A stretch of 64,000 bases of DNA, from assembly GCA_942493325.1 (NCBI GenBank), contig OW818689.1:4836001-4900000 (forward strand), read 5' to 3'. The position numbers were made by a program, and so were the translations under genes. The notes beneath the pieces were generated by a model. The model was given only the letters and a program-made list of their open reading frames with translations. It ran no database searches and was not told where the DNA came from. This DNA is from JAAFHB01 sp942493325 (GTDB lineage Bacteria; Bacteroidota; Bacteroidia; Bacteroidales; Prolixibacteraceae). Each line of letters starts with the position of its first letter. The stretch's first letter is position 1. Shown here in pieces: positions 26,614 to 35,177 of this stretch.

Positions 26614-26621
26614 CAAATTTA
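26614..26621 (-). promoter_or_regulatory. Candidate -7 element for gldA
   Basis: TAAATTTG on the minus strand, exact TAnnTTTG, 17 bp ahead of the ATG at 26597, giving a leader of about 10 nt. Confidence 0.5.
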
Positions 26622-26639
26622 GTTTAAAAAATTCAACTG

Positions 26640-26702
26640 TAATGACCGGGTGCCCCTGCTCCCTGCCCCATGCCCCATGCTCCCTGCCCCATGCCCTCTC
26701 GC
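26640..26702. repeat. CCCCATGC / CTCCCTGC low-complexity repeat
   Basis: About 60 bp of near-tandem units of the form CTCCCTGCCCCATGCC between gldA and the anti-sigma-like gene. One of several unrelated short-unit repeat types scattered through the window; no coding or hairpin function is apparent. Confidence 0.7.
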
Positions 26703-26709
26703 ACTATGG

Positions 26710-27078
26710 TTAAAGCGAATTATCATCCGCCTGTATTCTGTTCCAGCGACTGAAAAGAAACGGAAGGAGAACCTTATCAGCAAATAAAATAAAATTCAAC
26801 AGAAAGACCGCCAGAATTACCGGGAACACATTTTCTGAAATAAAAGTAAAAAATTGCGTCATTAGTGCACGATCGAGATAATAATATAAGCCCGCCGCTA
26901 CCGAAAGCAGTGATATTATTACTGAAGTCAGGTATATGTATTCGCGAATATCGTTTCTCAACTGATCCGTTCGCATAACCGAAGCCGTAACCATCTGCGC
27001 AAAACCTGGGGATAATTGGAATCCTGGTTCTACTCTCAGCGATTTTTCTAAAATATTATCCAGCTCATCATTTTTCAT
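26710..27078 (-). CDS. Small two-helix membrane protein, likely anti-sigma factor partner
   Basis: 122 residues; no family recognised with confidence. The N-terminal 40 residues are soluble and acidic (MKNDELDNILEKSLRVEPGF), followed by two membrane segments at about 46-66 and 80-103 and a basic tail. It overlaps the end of the ECF sigma factor gene by 11 nt. A short cytoplasmic segment plus membrane helices directly downstream of an ECF gene is the usual arrangement of a membrane anti-sigma factor, which is what I infer. A ZAS zinc motif is absent. Confidence 0.7.
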   Translation of the reverse strand: MKNDELDNILEKSLRVEPGFQLSPGFAQMVTASVMRTDQLRNDIREYIYLTSVIISLLSVAAGLYYYLDRALMTQFFTFISENVFPVILAVFLLNFILFADKVLLPFLFSRWNRIQADDNSL

Positions 27079-27649
27079 GAGAAATCTCCTTTACTGATTT
27101 TAAACTGTTGTCATCAAACACAAATTGTAGTTTTTCCTTCAGAAGTGCTTTGGCCCTGAACAGATAATTCTTGACGGTGCCTTCGGGCATACCGGTAATC
27201 TGTTCAATTTCCTGGTACGAAAATTCCTCCAGGTAAAATAAGGTCAGCACCGTGCGATAGTGAACCGGTAACCGATCAACCTGTTCCCTGATAAACCTGT
27301 GCAGATCGACCTGCTCATAATTGGCAGAAGTGAAGTCTGACAGGTTAGGTAATGCGGAAGAGTCATCCAGATTAACCTCATCAACCTTTTTAAACTTCCT
27401 TAAATAATTGATACTTGAATTATAGGCGATGGTGGCAATCCAGGTTGATAACTTACATTCGTTGCGGTATTTCGCCAGATTCTGGTAGACCTTGAGAAAT
27501 ACTTCCTGGCAAACATCCTCCAGTTCATTGTTGCGCTGAATTAACCGGCCGGTAATATGAACCACGAGTTTCTGGTAACGGTTTACCAGAAACGTGAATG
27601 CTTTCATATTTCCTCTTAAAACCTGGTTTACTAATTCAATATCATCCAT
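27068..27649 (-). CDS. ECF-type RNA polymerase sigma factor
   Basis: Alternative sigma factor with region 2 (about 10-80, with ELEDVCQEVFLKVYQNL and STWIATIAYN) and region 4 (about 120-180, RTVLTLFYLEEFSYQEIEQITGMPEGTVKNYLFRAK, a helix-turn-helix). The frame extends upstream to 27688, but the family starts MDDIELVNQVLRGN, so I take the ATG at 27649. A promoter-like pair of boxes lies just upstream and is repeated in mirror position before the divergent gene, suggesting autoregulation. Followed by a membrane protein that is the likely anti-sigma factor. Confidence 0.92.
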   Translation of the reverse strand: MDDIELVNQVLRGNMKAFTFLVNRYQKLVVHITGRLIQRNNELEDVCQEVFLKVYQNLAKYRNECKLSTWIATIAYNSSINYLRKFKKVDEVNLDDSSALPNLSDFTSANYEQVDLHRFIREQVDRLPVHYRTVLTLFYLEEFSYQEIEQITGMPEGTVKNYLFRAKALLKEKLQFVFDDNSLKSVKEISHEK

Positions 27650-27659
27650 ACGGGAAGTT

Positions 27660-27687
27660 TGACAGCGAATGAAGATCAAATGTTGCA
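27660..27687 (-). promoter_or_regulatory. Candidate ECF-dependent promoter of the sigma operon
   Basis: On the minus strand TGCAACATTT (27687-27678), then 14 nt, then GTCA (27663-27660). The same two boxes with the same 14-nt gap occur on the plus strand at 27728-27755. GCAAC and GTC are typical -35 and -10 forms for ECF sigma factors. The predicted start lies only a few bases before the ATG at 27649, so this mRNA would be almost leaderless. Confidence 0.6.
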
Positions 27688-27727
27688 TCCGGGATAAACA
27701 ATTTATACGGAAAATAAATGCACTCGC

Positions 27728-27755
27728 TGCAACATTTTGAGAAACCTTGTTGTCA
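27728..27755 (+). promoter_or_regulatory. Candidate ECF-dependent promoter of the divergent membrane-protein gene
   Basis: TGCAACATTT (27728-27737), 14 nt, GTCA (27752-27755); identical boxes and spacing to the minus-strand promoter of the sigma gene. The predicted leader before the ATG at 27785 is about 25 nt. Confidence 0.65.
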
Positions 27756-27784
27756 CATTATACAAACACTTAAAACTAGAAAAT

Positions 27785-28153
27785 ATGAACGAAGTATTAA
27801 TGGCCGCTGTTGTTTTTTTTGCGATTTACCAGATTCTGAAAAATTTCACCGATTTTTTATTGAAACGGAAGATTATCAGTGCAGGGCACTTTGAAAATGC
27901 GGGAATATTAGACCAGAAAGTGGCATCTGCAATCGTTGAAAGCAGGGAGGTTAACAAATACCCTTCGCTGAAATGGGGGTTGGTTGCTTTTTTCGCGGGA
28001 ATTGGGTTTATCTTCATTGACCAGTTAAGTCCGGGTGGTAACAATGGTGAATACATGCATAATAGTTTGTTGCCTTTTGGCATCGAGCTGGTTTCCATTT
28101 CGCTGGGCTTTTTAATCTATTTTCTGATTGTAAATTTCTCGAAAAGGAAATAG
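27785..28153 (+). CDS. Small membrane protein, likely ECF-sigma target
   Basis: 122 residues from the ATG at 27785 (an upstream TTG at 27737 keeps the frame open but overlaps the promoter boxes). Three membrane segments: about 3-20, 62-80 and 98-118; a soluble loop of about 40 residues lies between the first two. It resembles uncharacterised DUF6249-type proteins of Bacteroidetes, though I am not certain. The function is unknown; its promoter suggests induction by the divergent ECF sigma factor. Confidence 0.72.
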   Translation: MNEVLMAAVVFFAIYQILKNFTDFLLKRKIISAGHFENAGILDQKVASAIVESREVNKYPSLKWGLVAFFAGIGFIFIDQLSPGGNNGEYMHNSLLPFGIELVSISLGFLIYFLIVNFSKRK

Positions 28154-28232
28154 ACAGAAAAGTATGAAAGGTACAATTACGCTGATGGGCTAATTTGAAT
28201 TATCGCCCGCTTACGGATTTTTAAACAGAAAA

Positions 28233-28270
28233 CCGCAAAATCATTCATCAGAGTGGTCTTGCGGATTTTT
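28233..28270 (+). terminator. Rho-independent terminator
   Basis: CCGCAA (28233-28238) pairs with TTGCGG (28259-28264), and inside it ATCATTC pairs with GAGTGGT around an ATCA loop; followed by ATTTTTATG. It ends the transcript of the small membrane-protein gene and isolates ispG. Confidence 0.85.
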
Positions 28271-28400
28271 ATGATTAAAACATGCTCAATGAACACTTTC
28301 GAAGAATTCCGGGATGCTGATTTTTAATTCATTTCAGTAATAGTTTCATCTCCTGCAATCTTAGAAATGGCTGACGGTCGGGAATATTCAAAATAAAATC

Positions 28401-28408
28401 TAATTTTG
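28401..28408 (+). promoter_or_regulatory. Candidate -7 element for ispG
   Basis: TAATTTTG matches TAnnTTTG exactly and ends 31 bp before the ispG ATG at 28440. Confidence 0.5.
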
Positions 28409-28439
28409 TCGTGGCTTTCGGCTATAACAGAAAATAGGA

Positions 28440-30293
28440 ATGAAGAACCAGAATTTCAATTACATTGATTCCCTTTTACGATTCAAAAGACAAGATACTG
28501 AAATAGTTAAAATTGGTATGGTTACCCTGGGGGGGTTGTATCCCATCCGACTTCAGTCGATGACCGACACCGACACAAAGGATACAGAAGCGACGGTAAA
28601 TCAAATAATACGCATATTAGATGCGGGTGCTGACTTTGTCAGGGTTACAGTCCAGGGGATCAGGGAGGCTGAAAATCTGAAAAATATCAGGGCTGAGCTC
28701 GATCGCAGGGGTTACTTTAATCCACTCGTTGCAGATGTTCATTTTAATCCTGCGGCTGCAGAAATAGCTATCAAATATGTCCGTAAGGTACGGATCAATC
28801 CCGGGAACTTCTATGATAAACGGGCTACTTTTGAGAAAGTTAATTATACCAACGAGGAATATCGCGAAGAGCTCAACAGGCTCGAAGAGCGATTTGTACC
28901 ATTTATTAAAGAATGCAGGGAGCGGGGAACTGCACTTCGTATCGGGGCCAACCAGGGTTCACTGTCCGACCGGATAATGAGCCGTTACGGCGACACTCCG
29001 GCAGGCATTGTGGAGTCAGTAATGGAATTCCTCAGAATCTGTAAAAAGCAGGATTATCACAACATTGTTATCTCAATAAAATCGAGCAATACCCGCACGA
29101 TGGTTTATACCGTCAGGTTAATGAATTACAGGATGCGGCTTGAGGATATGAATTATCCTTTTCATATCGGTGTTACTGAAGCCGGTGAAGGTGAGGATGG
29201 AAGAATAAAATCGGCTGTCGGTTCAGGGGCATTGCTGGCCGATGGGATCGGGGATACAATTCGTATCTCCCTCACAGAGGATCCGGCCGCTGAGATACCC
29301 TTTGCCCGAAAGCTGGTTGATGTATTTAAAGGCAGGGAGAATCATGGTGCCATAAAAGCCCCTTTAGTTGCACAGACTAATCCGTTTGAATATGAACGGC
29401 GTTCGAGCCGGCTTGTGGGTGATATCGGCGCAAAGAAACCCGTGGTCGTCATAGGAAGTCTTAATAAATATACCCGGGAAGAAATCCGTTCCTTAAATTC
29501 AGGCACAGAACCCGAATACTTTTATGATGGCAGACGGATTCTTGATCGCCATAGTAAGACATACCCGATCCTGTCGCTCGAAGATTATCTGTTTAACGAC
29601 AATTACATGGGACAGATGCGCTTTGTAAGGGTTAATAAAAAGAAGTACGATGTTTTTAAGGAGGAAAATCCCGAAATCATCGAGAAGCTTAAAAGAGAAC
29701 GGAAGGTAGTGCTAATTATGGAGAGCGATAACATTAATTGTTACGCGGAAATGCGCGCCTTTTTCATGGAACTTGATGCGCATATTTGCAAAAATCCAGT
29801 GATTTTGCACCGGTCATACAAAGAAAATAATTACGAGAATCTGCTGATTAAGGCTTCAACCGACCTGGGTGGATTATTCATCGATGGATATGGTGACGGA
29901 ATTCTGCTGTCCAACGAAGGGACTATCGGCTACAATGAATTGAAAAATCTTTCTTTTGGTATTTTGCAGGCCAGCCGGATGCGCGTAACTAAAACAGAGT
30001 TTATTTCCTGTCCGGGGTGTGGCCGTACCCTTTTCGATCTTCGGGATACGTTAGTTGAGATAAAACAGAATTTTAACCACCTGAAGAACCTTAAAATCGG
30101 CATTATGGGTTGCGTTGTGAACGGCCCGGGTGAAATGGGTGACGTCGATTATGGATTTGTTGGATCGGGGAAAGGAAAAATCAATCTGTATAAAGGTCAA
30201 AAATTGATTAAACGCCATGTTGCCAGTGAGAACGCCGTCGAAGAACTCAAGAAACTGATGATGGAATATGGCGAATGGAAAGAGCCGGTTTAA
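28440..30293 (+). CDS. ispG: IspG, 4-hydroxy-3-methylbut-2-en-1-yl diphosphate synthase
   Basis: Iron-sulfur enzyme of the MEP isoprenoid pathway. 617 residues, against about 370 in E. coli: TIM barrel (about 15-290), a large central insertion (about 300-500) as in plants, Chlamydia and Bacteroidetes, and the C-terminal cluster domain with Cys524, Cys527 (SCPGCGRT) and Cys558 (GCVVNGPGE, Glu565). The N-terminal motif QSMTDTDT is present. Its downstream region is made of GGCGA and GA-rich repeats, not a terminator. Confidence 0.96.
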   Translation: MKNQNFNYIDSLLRFKRQDTEIVKIGMVTLGGLYPIRLQSMTDTDTKDTEATVNQIIRILDAGADFVRVTVQGIREAENLKNIRAELDRRGYFNPLVADVHFNPAAAEIAIKYVRKVRINPGNFYDKRATFEKVNYTNEEYREELNRLEERFVPFIKECRERGTALRIGANQGSLSDRIMSRYGDTPAGIVESVMEFLRICKKQDYHNIVISIKSSNTRTMVYTVRLMNYRMRLEDMNYPFHIGVTEAGEGEDGRIKSAVGSGALLADGIGDTIRISLTEDPAAEIPFARKLVDVFKGRENHGAIKAPLVAQTNPFEYERRSSRLVGDIGAKKPVVVIGSLNKYTREEIRSLNSGTEPEYFYDGRRILDRHSKTYPILSLEDYLFNDNYMGQMRFVRVNKKKYDVFKEENPEIIEKLKRERKVVLIMESDNINCYAEMRAFFMELDAHICKNPVILHRSYKENNYENLLIKASTDLGGLFIDGYGDGILLSNEGTIGYNELKNLSFGILQASRMRVTKTEFISCPGCGRTLFDLRDTLVEIKQNFNHLKNLKIGIMGCVVNGPGEMGDVDYGFVGSGKGKINLYKGQKLIKRHVASENAVEELKKLMMEYGEWKEPV

Positions 30294-30653
30294 AAAGGCG
30301 ACAAGGCGACTTGGCGAGCAAGGCGAATGGGATACGGGGCGAGGAGGCGAGTCAAATTAGTCAGCGAGTCAGGGCGTGGGGGCGAAATTGAAGGGGTGAA
30401 TTGAGAAATGGCGATGGGGCGACAGGAAATTATGCTAAGTGAAAATGAGAAGATGAGAAATGTAGATGAGAAGTGAACGGATGACTTCCAAAATAGCGGA
30501 TCAAACGCCTCTTGACTCTGAGTGACCGGGTGACTTCTAAAATAACGATCAAATGCTTTTTGATTTTGCTCAATCTATAAGTGAAGTCAACCGGTCACTT
30601 GCCATGAGCTGACTTTGCTCAATTTTGAATTGTAATCACCGGTCACTTCTGAA
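30294..30653. repeat. Low-complexity and imperfect tandem repeats between ispG and the PBP gene
   Basis: Three blocks in 360 bp. 30294-30425: GGCGA units with an irregular period near 8 (AAGGCGAC, TTGGCGAG, GGGGCGAG). 30430-30480: GA-rich, sharing GAGAAGATGAGAAATGT with the hutI-ftcD gap. 30480-30653: two imperfect direct repeats, GTGACTTCTAAAATAACG against ATGACTTCCAAAATAGCG, and TTTGCTCAAT followed some 20-25 nt later by ACCGGTCACTT, twice. No gene and no U-tract terminator. Confidence 0.75.
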
Positions 30654-33008
30654 TCAAAAGAAATCGCTCTCATTTACAGGAGCATCCTTATCTTCCTTCA
30701 TTACTTTTGAGCAATCGAGATCCATATTAATACCTTCCGGTGCTTCAAAACGGGTTTGCTGCGAAAACTTCAAAGCAGGATCGCGGTAAAGTTTATTCAT
30801 GAAATAACCATAAACGGGCAAGGCCATGTTGGCACCCTGGCCCATGGAAAGGCCTTCGAAGTGAATGGCTCGTAGATCCCCGCCAGTCCAGACACCTGTG
30901 ACCAATTCGGGAGTTATTCCCATAAACCAACCGTCTGACTGATTCTGAGTTGTTCCTGTTTTACCGGCAATATCCGCAGTTAATCCGCCATAAATCAGCC
31001 CGGCCCTGCGAAGGCGCTGACTTGTGCCTTCATTTACCACCCCTTCCATCAGGTTGAGCATCAGAAAAGCTGTATTAGGATCGATGGCATCGTGCTGGTC
31101 AGGTGAGAAACGGGAAAGGATATTGCCGTTTTTATCCTCAATCCGTGTAACAAATATTGGTTTTGTGTATACACCATGATTGGCATAGGTGGCATAGGCG
31201 CCAACCATTTCATAGATACTTACATCCATTGTTCCGAGAAACATAGACGGCACGGCATCGATAGGACTGCTGATTCCTAGTTTGCGCATCATACTGGCCA
31301 TCGATTGCGGATTAAACTGTTTCATGATCCATCCTGACACCTGATTGACAGAATTGGCAAGGCCCCATTTTAGTGTGACCATTCTTCCGTCGTAATCGGT
31401 ATGCCCCGAATTTTTAGCAGTCCAGGAACGACCATCGGGGAGATAAAAAGTCTGTTCGGCATTGGGAACCAGGGTGCACGGCGAATATCCGTTCTGCATG
31501 GCCAGTGTATAAAGGAAAGGTTTTACAGTCGATCCGACCTGCCTTTTTCCTAATTTCACCATGTCGTACATGAAATATTTATAGTTGGGCCCGCCGACCC
31601 AGGCTTTCACATGACCGGTTTTTGTCTCCATGGTCATCATCGCTGATCTTAGAATTCCGAGCGTATATTTCACCGAGTCGATCGGAGTCATCGTGGTATC
31701 AATCTCCCCGCGCCAGCTAAAAACAGTCATTTCAGCAGGTTTTCTGAACTCAGCCGTGATTTCATCCTGCGACAGGCCCTGACTTCGAAGCTGCCGATAC
31801 CGTTCACTTTGTCGGACCGATAAATTAAGCAGTTTAGCGGCCTCTTCATCCGACATGGAATTGGGGAAGGGTGGGTTCCGTAAAATCTTGATCCGCTGGT
31901 TAAATACAGGTTGAATTTCTACACTGAGATGTTGTTTAACCGCATATTCTGCATAAGTCTGCATCCTCATGTCAATTGTAGAATAGATCTTTAATCCATC
32001 AGAGTGGATGTTATAGGGCGTACCGTCGGTTTTTGTATTTTTATTGCACCATCCGTACAGAGGATTGGTTTCCCATTCCAGCGAATCTTCATGAAACTCC
32101 TGGCTCTGCCATGCAGCATATTTCTCACGATCAGGCTTGTTAGCCATTAAAATAGTGCGAAGGTATTCCGTAAAGTAGGTGCCGGGACTCGATTTAAAGT
32201 CTTCTTTGTGATAGTTCAGTTGCAGGTCTTTAATTTTAAGGGCATCATACTCCGTTTTCGTGATTGCTCCGTATTTACGAACCTGGTTAAGAACCACATT
32301 TCTGCGTTGTTTTACCATATCCTGACGACGCAGCGGATTGTACAAGGATGGATTTTTTGCCATCCCGATCAACATTGCTGCCTGCTCAAGGGTGAGTTTA
32401 TCGGGGGTAACTCCGAAATATATCTGTGAAGCCGATTTTATACCTACAGCCAGATTTAGAAAATCAAACTTGTTGAGGTACATGGTCAGGATCTCTTCCT
32501 TGGTGAAATTACGTTCAAGCTTTACCGCGATAATCCACTCCCTGAATTTCCGGAATGCCAGATCTATTTTAGTGTCCATCACCTCACGGGGAAACAACAT
32601 CTTGGCCAGCTGCTGACTGATTGTACTTCCGCCACCTGAACTTTGATCACCTGTCATGATTCCTTTGACAACCCTGAATAATCCTTTGATATCAATTCCT
32701 GAATGTTTGTAGAAACGAACATCTTCGGTGGCAATTAATGCTGTAATTACATTTTGACTGATCTGTTCATAGGGAACATAGGTTCTGTTTTCTTTGTAGA
32801 AAAATTTACGCATCACCACGCTATCGCTTGAATAAACCTCCGAAGCAAGGGATGATTCAATATTTTCAAGTTCAGTCAAAGTTGGCATAAAACCCAGCTT
32901 ACCATTTGCTACCAATGTAAATAGAATGATAATCAGGAGTATGCCTATTGCAAAGATGCTCCAGAAGATTTTCATGTATTTTTGAAACGGATGAACTGTA
33001 TCGGTCAT
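30654..33008 (-). CDS. Class A penicillin-binding protein 1A (transglycosylase/transpeptidase)
   Basis: Bifunctional peptidoglycan synthase. From the ATG at 33008 it has 784 residues: short cytoplasmic tail, one membrane anchor (IFWSIFAIGILLIIILFTL), GT51 domain with EDVRFYKHSGID, GGSTISQQLAKML and REWIIAVKLERNFTKEE, then the transpeptidase with SxxK in GSTVKPF, SxN in ANSVNQV and KTG in GKTGTTQNQSDGWF. The frame stays open upstream to 33167, but that extension is not family-like, and a -7 promoter element lies at 33032-33039, so the later start is right. Confidence 0.95.
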   Translation of the reverse strand: MTDTVHPFQKYMKIFWSIFAIGILLIIILFTLVANGKLGFMPTLTELENIESSLASEVYSSDSVVMRKFFYKENRTYVPYEQISQNVITALIATEDVRFYKHSGIDIKGLFRVVKGIMTGDQSSGGGSTISQQLAKMLFPREVMDTKIDLAFRKFREWIIAVKLERNFTKEEILTMYLNKFDFLNLAVGIKSASQIYFGVTPDKLTLEQAAMLIGMAKNPSLYNPLRRQDMVKQRRNVVLNQVRKYGAITKTEYDALKIKDLQLNYHKEDFKSSPGTYFTEYLRTILMANKPDREKYAAWQSQEFHEDSLEWETNPLYGWCNKNTKTDGTPYNIHSDGLKIYSTIDMRMQTYAEYAVKQHLSVEIQPVFNQRIKILRNPPFPNSMSDEEAAKLLNLSVRQSERYRQLRSQGLSQDEITAEFRKPAEMTVFSWRGEIDTTMTPIDSVKYTLGILRSAMMTMETKTGHVKAWVGGPNYKYFMYDMVKLGKRQVGSTVKPFLYTLAMQNGYSPCTLVPNAEQTFYLPDGRSWTAKNSGHTDYDGRMVTLKWGLANSVNQVSGWIMKQFNPQSMASMMRKLGISSPIDAVPSMFLGTMDVSIYEMVGAYATYANHGVYTKPIFVTRIEDKNGNILSRFSPDQHDAIDPNTAFLMLNLMEGVVNEGTSQRLRRAGLIYGGLTADIAGKTGTTQNQSDGWFMGITPELVTGVWTGGDLRAIHFEGLSMGQGANMALPVYGYFMNKLYRDPALKFSQQTRFEAPEGINMDLDCSKVMKEDKDAPVNESDFF

Positions 33009-33031
33009 AAACGGATTTTTTTTGAAAGTTA

Positions 33032-33039
33032 CAAACTTA
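33032..33039 (-). promoter_or_regulatory. Candidate -7 element for the PBP1A gene
   Basis: TAAGTTTG on the minus strand (exact TAnnTTTG) 24 bp ahead of the ATG at 33008. It lies inside the upstream extension of the open frame and so supports the downstream start. Confidence 0.55.
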
Positions 33040-33150
33040 CTGGAAAAAAACATGAGATAGGAGAGGGGACAGCATAAAAAAATATTGAATACCGTGATTA
33101 TAATACGGGTATTATTTTGTCTGCTGAAAAACTCAAATTTACATCTAAAT

Positions 33151-33271
33151 GACCTCGGAGAGGTCACATGTTTATAGAAAAAGATTGGAAGTTAAGGGAT
33201 TCGACTCCGGCCGGAGTCGAATCTTCAATTGTTTACTCCATTTTCTATAAACATATAATCCCTCTGGGATT
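33151..33271. repeat. REPIN-like element: two inverted hairpin-plus-tail units around a central palindrome
   Basis: Left unit on the plus strand: hairpin GACCTC-GGA-GAGGTC (33151-33165), two bases, then ATGTTTATAGAAAA (33168-33181). Right unit is the same design on the minus strand: hairpin AATCCC-AGA-GGGATT (33271-33257), two bases, then ATGTTTATAGAAAA (33254-33241), a perfect 14-bp inverted repeat of the left tail. Between them is a perfect 26-bp palindrome, GATTCGACTCCGG and its reverse complement (33198-33223). The hairpin stems differ in sequence but share size and position. The architecture is like paired REP sequences (REPINs). Confidence 0.8.
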
Positions 33272-33370
33272 AAAAACATGATGCCGTAAATTACAACCCC
33301 GGAAATATCATGCGTGTGTATTGTGAACTTTCATTTTTGAAACTCACAATTCTTTCATCAGACCCTATTT

Positions 33371-35050
33371 AGAGTCTGTCTGTAAAGTCACCTTATTTTG
33401 ATTTTTTGGTCCTACGCATTTTATTTTCCCGACGATTTGATGATGATTTGCGTTCAAACTTTTGCTTTTCGTGTTTTTCTTTGAAAAATATGCTCCAGTA
33501 TTTTCAACCAATCAATCTAACTAACATAATAACAAGCTTAAGGGCGTTCAAACTAAAGTGTTGTGATAAAAATTGCTAATCTCTCAATTAATCTTTTCAG
33601 GCAAGTCCCGCTATTCGGGACAATGTCATGTTAGTGAGTACCCTGAAGTTATAACCCAGGACACTCCACATCACCTTTGCTTTGAAATGTTTAAATCCTT
33701 TCCAGTTACAAATCCTCAAGTCGAAGCCCCGTTTGAGGTTTGAAATAGCGGCTTCAATACCGCTTCGCCATTTCTTCAAACGTGTTTCCATATTGAGGCT
33801 GGTGGCAACATTTTTAAGGCTTTTTGTTCCTTTATTGAATACAATATTTACTATACCTTTTGATTTGCAATGATCTAAGCTTCCCTGACTGGCATATCCG
33901 CCATCAGCAGATGAATCTCTGGGAGTTATCCCGTAGTTATCTATCACCCTGTCAATGGTAGGGTTGAATAAAGTAATATCAGCTGGATTCCCCGCAGGTA
34001 TAACACAATCAATGATCAGGTTGCTTTTTCCTGTGGCCAGATTTACCTTGTGACCGAATTGTACTTCGCGTCCACCCTTGACAATAATGTCAGCGTGTAG
34101 TTCGTATATCGAGAACAATTTTTGGTCGTTCGGTACTGACTCGTCCTGAATCTGTTTCCGATAAGTCATGCTGTAAACCTTTTCCATCAATGGCAGCAGT
34201 TCTTCAAGTTCTGTGATAAAAATGTATGCTTTAAGGCCGAGGCTGTCGAACTTTTTTTTTATAATATTGGAAACCTGATTGATCGCCTTTGTGAATGTAA
34301 CTAACTGTTTATTAAAGAGATCGGCTTGCTTATCTTTTGACTTGGTGACGTTTATCTTGAAATAGGTGGTTTTGGCAGATTTGGTATAATCGATAAACGA
34401 AAGTACACCGACCTCTTCTTTGAGGTGGCTCAGCAGACGGTGGCTTTCATGAATACAGTCCCAAACGAGTGAATTATTGGTCGGGTAATGAATATTGCTT
34501 TTGACAACTGTGCTGTCCTGTCTGATTTTGCTTATATCTTCATAGCCTTCGTCAATGGCAATTTTAATCAGCTCAACCAATACTTTGTGAAGGGTATCTT
34601 CACTTATTCTGGAAATGAACTTCTGGAATGTCTGAAAACAAAATGGTTTGCGCTCATCAAGCTTAATAAATGTAGCACAAATCCGTGAATCGCTTTGTGC
34701 ATATTCAAGTTCCCGATAGTCATAACCTTTTAACTCTTTATAAATCGCAGCCCTGACAATCTGTTCAACAGTGGGTGTATCACCACGTCCAAAATTGTTA
34801 ACCTCTTCATTGCCAGCTATATCGAATTTGAAAATGCCGTAAATTTCAGGATGAAGTTCAAGAATAGTGTCGATCACACCAAACTCGGGATTCTTGGCCC
34901 AATCAGATTTTTCAAATTTCAACACCAGGTCGTTAAATATTTTCATTATAAAAGCTATCTTTAATTCGATAACAAGATACAAAGAAGATTTGGATAAACC
35001 TAAGATATGTGCCTGATATTCATATATTTTATCTATTACAGACAGACTCT
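33371..35050 (-). mobile_element. Insertion sequence, copy 1 (1680 bp)
   Basis: Bounded by perfect 15-bp terminal inverted repeats AGAGTCTGTCTGTAA and flanked on both sides by ATTT, a probable 4-bp target duplication. The second copy is at 37773-39451. Contains one transposase gene; about 225 bp downstream of it carry no full gene, though a 34-codon basic frame without start codon (ending RRTKKSK) is present in both copies. Inserted 14 bp from the rfbC terminator hairpin, in its T-tract side. Confidence 0.93.
33597..34946 (-). CDS. IS transposase (DDE type), copy 1, intact
   Basis: 449 residues from the ATG at 34946 (MKIFNDLVLKFEKSDW); an upstream Met at 34982 is less likely. DDE candidates: Asp in QDSTVVKSNIHYP, Asp in SSADGGYAS, Glu in SGIEAAISNLKRG, i.e. 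a DDE_Tnp_1-like fold. The DSTVV..NIHYPTN motif recalls ISNCY/IS5-related transposases; I do not assign a family firmly. This copy ends with the complete C-terminus (VLTNMTLSRIAGLA), unlike copy 2, so it is the likely active version. Confidence 0.88.
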   Translation of the reverse strand: MKIFNDLVLKFEKSDWAKNPEFGVIDTILELHPEIYGIFKFDIAGNEEVNNFGRGDTPTVEQIVRAAIYKELKGYDYRELEYAQSDSRICATFIKLDERKPFCFQTFQKFISRISEDTLHKVLVELIKIAIDEGYEDISKIRQDSTVVKSNIHYPTNNSLVWDCIHESHRLLSHLKEEVGVLSFIDYTKSAKTTYFKINVTKSKDKQADLFNKQLVTFTKAINQVSNIIKKKFDSLGLKAYIFITELEELLPLMEKVYSMTYRKQIQDESVPNDQKLFSIYELHADIIVKGGREVQFGHKVNLATGKSNLIIDCVIPAGNPADITLFNPTIDRVIDNYGITPRDSSADGGYASQGSLDHCKSKGIVNIVFNKGTKSLKNVATSLNMETRLKKWRSGIEAAISNLKRGFDLRICNWKGFKHFKAKVMWSVLGYNFRVLTNMTLSRIAGLA

Positions 35051-35051
35051 A

Positions 35052-35086
35052 TTTAGAAAAAGAATAACCGGCTGTAGACCGGTTAT
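35052..35086 (-). terminator. Rho-independent terminator after rfbC
   Basis: On the minus strand ATAACCGG (35086-35079) pairs with CCGGTTAT (35071-35064) around TCTACAG, followed by TCTTTTTCTAAAT. It ends the rfbA-rfbC transcript. IS copy 1 ends at 35050, immediately beyond its T-tract. Confidence 0.85.
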
Positions 35087-35177
35087 CCTGAATATTGTAA
35101 AAATGCCGTAAGAGAATCATTGATTTGAATATTCATTGAGGAACATGAACTTTCAGAAAGTTAATTTACGAAATGAC

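Noticed and set aside
27737..27784. Upstream TTG start for the small membrane protein
   Set aside because: It would begin inside the ECF promoter boxes; the ATG at 27785 gives a normal leader and a typical membrane start.
30294..30425. Possible CRISPR array or regularly spaced repeat
   Set aside because: Units are 8-9 bp, degenerate and without unique spacers of constant length; no cas genes are nearby.
30654..33167. Longer PBP1A starting at 33167
   Set aside because: The 53 extra residues are not family-like, and they cover the promoter -7 element at 33032-33039 and part of the REPIN-like repeat.
33198..33223. tRNA-like T-arm (GGATTCGACTCC)
   Set aside because: It is half of a perfect palindrome; no acceptor stem, D-arm or anticodon arm can be formed around it.
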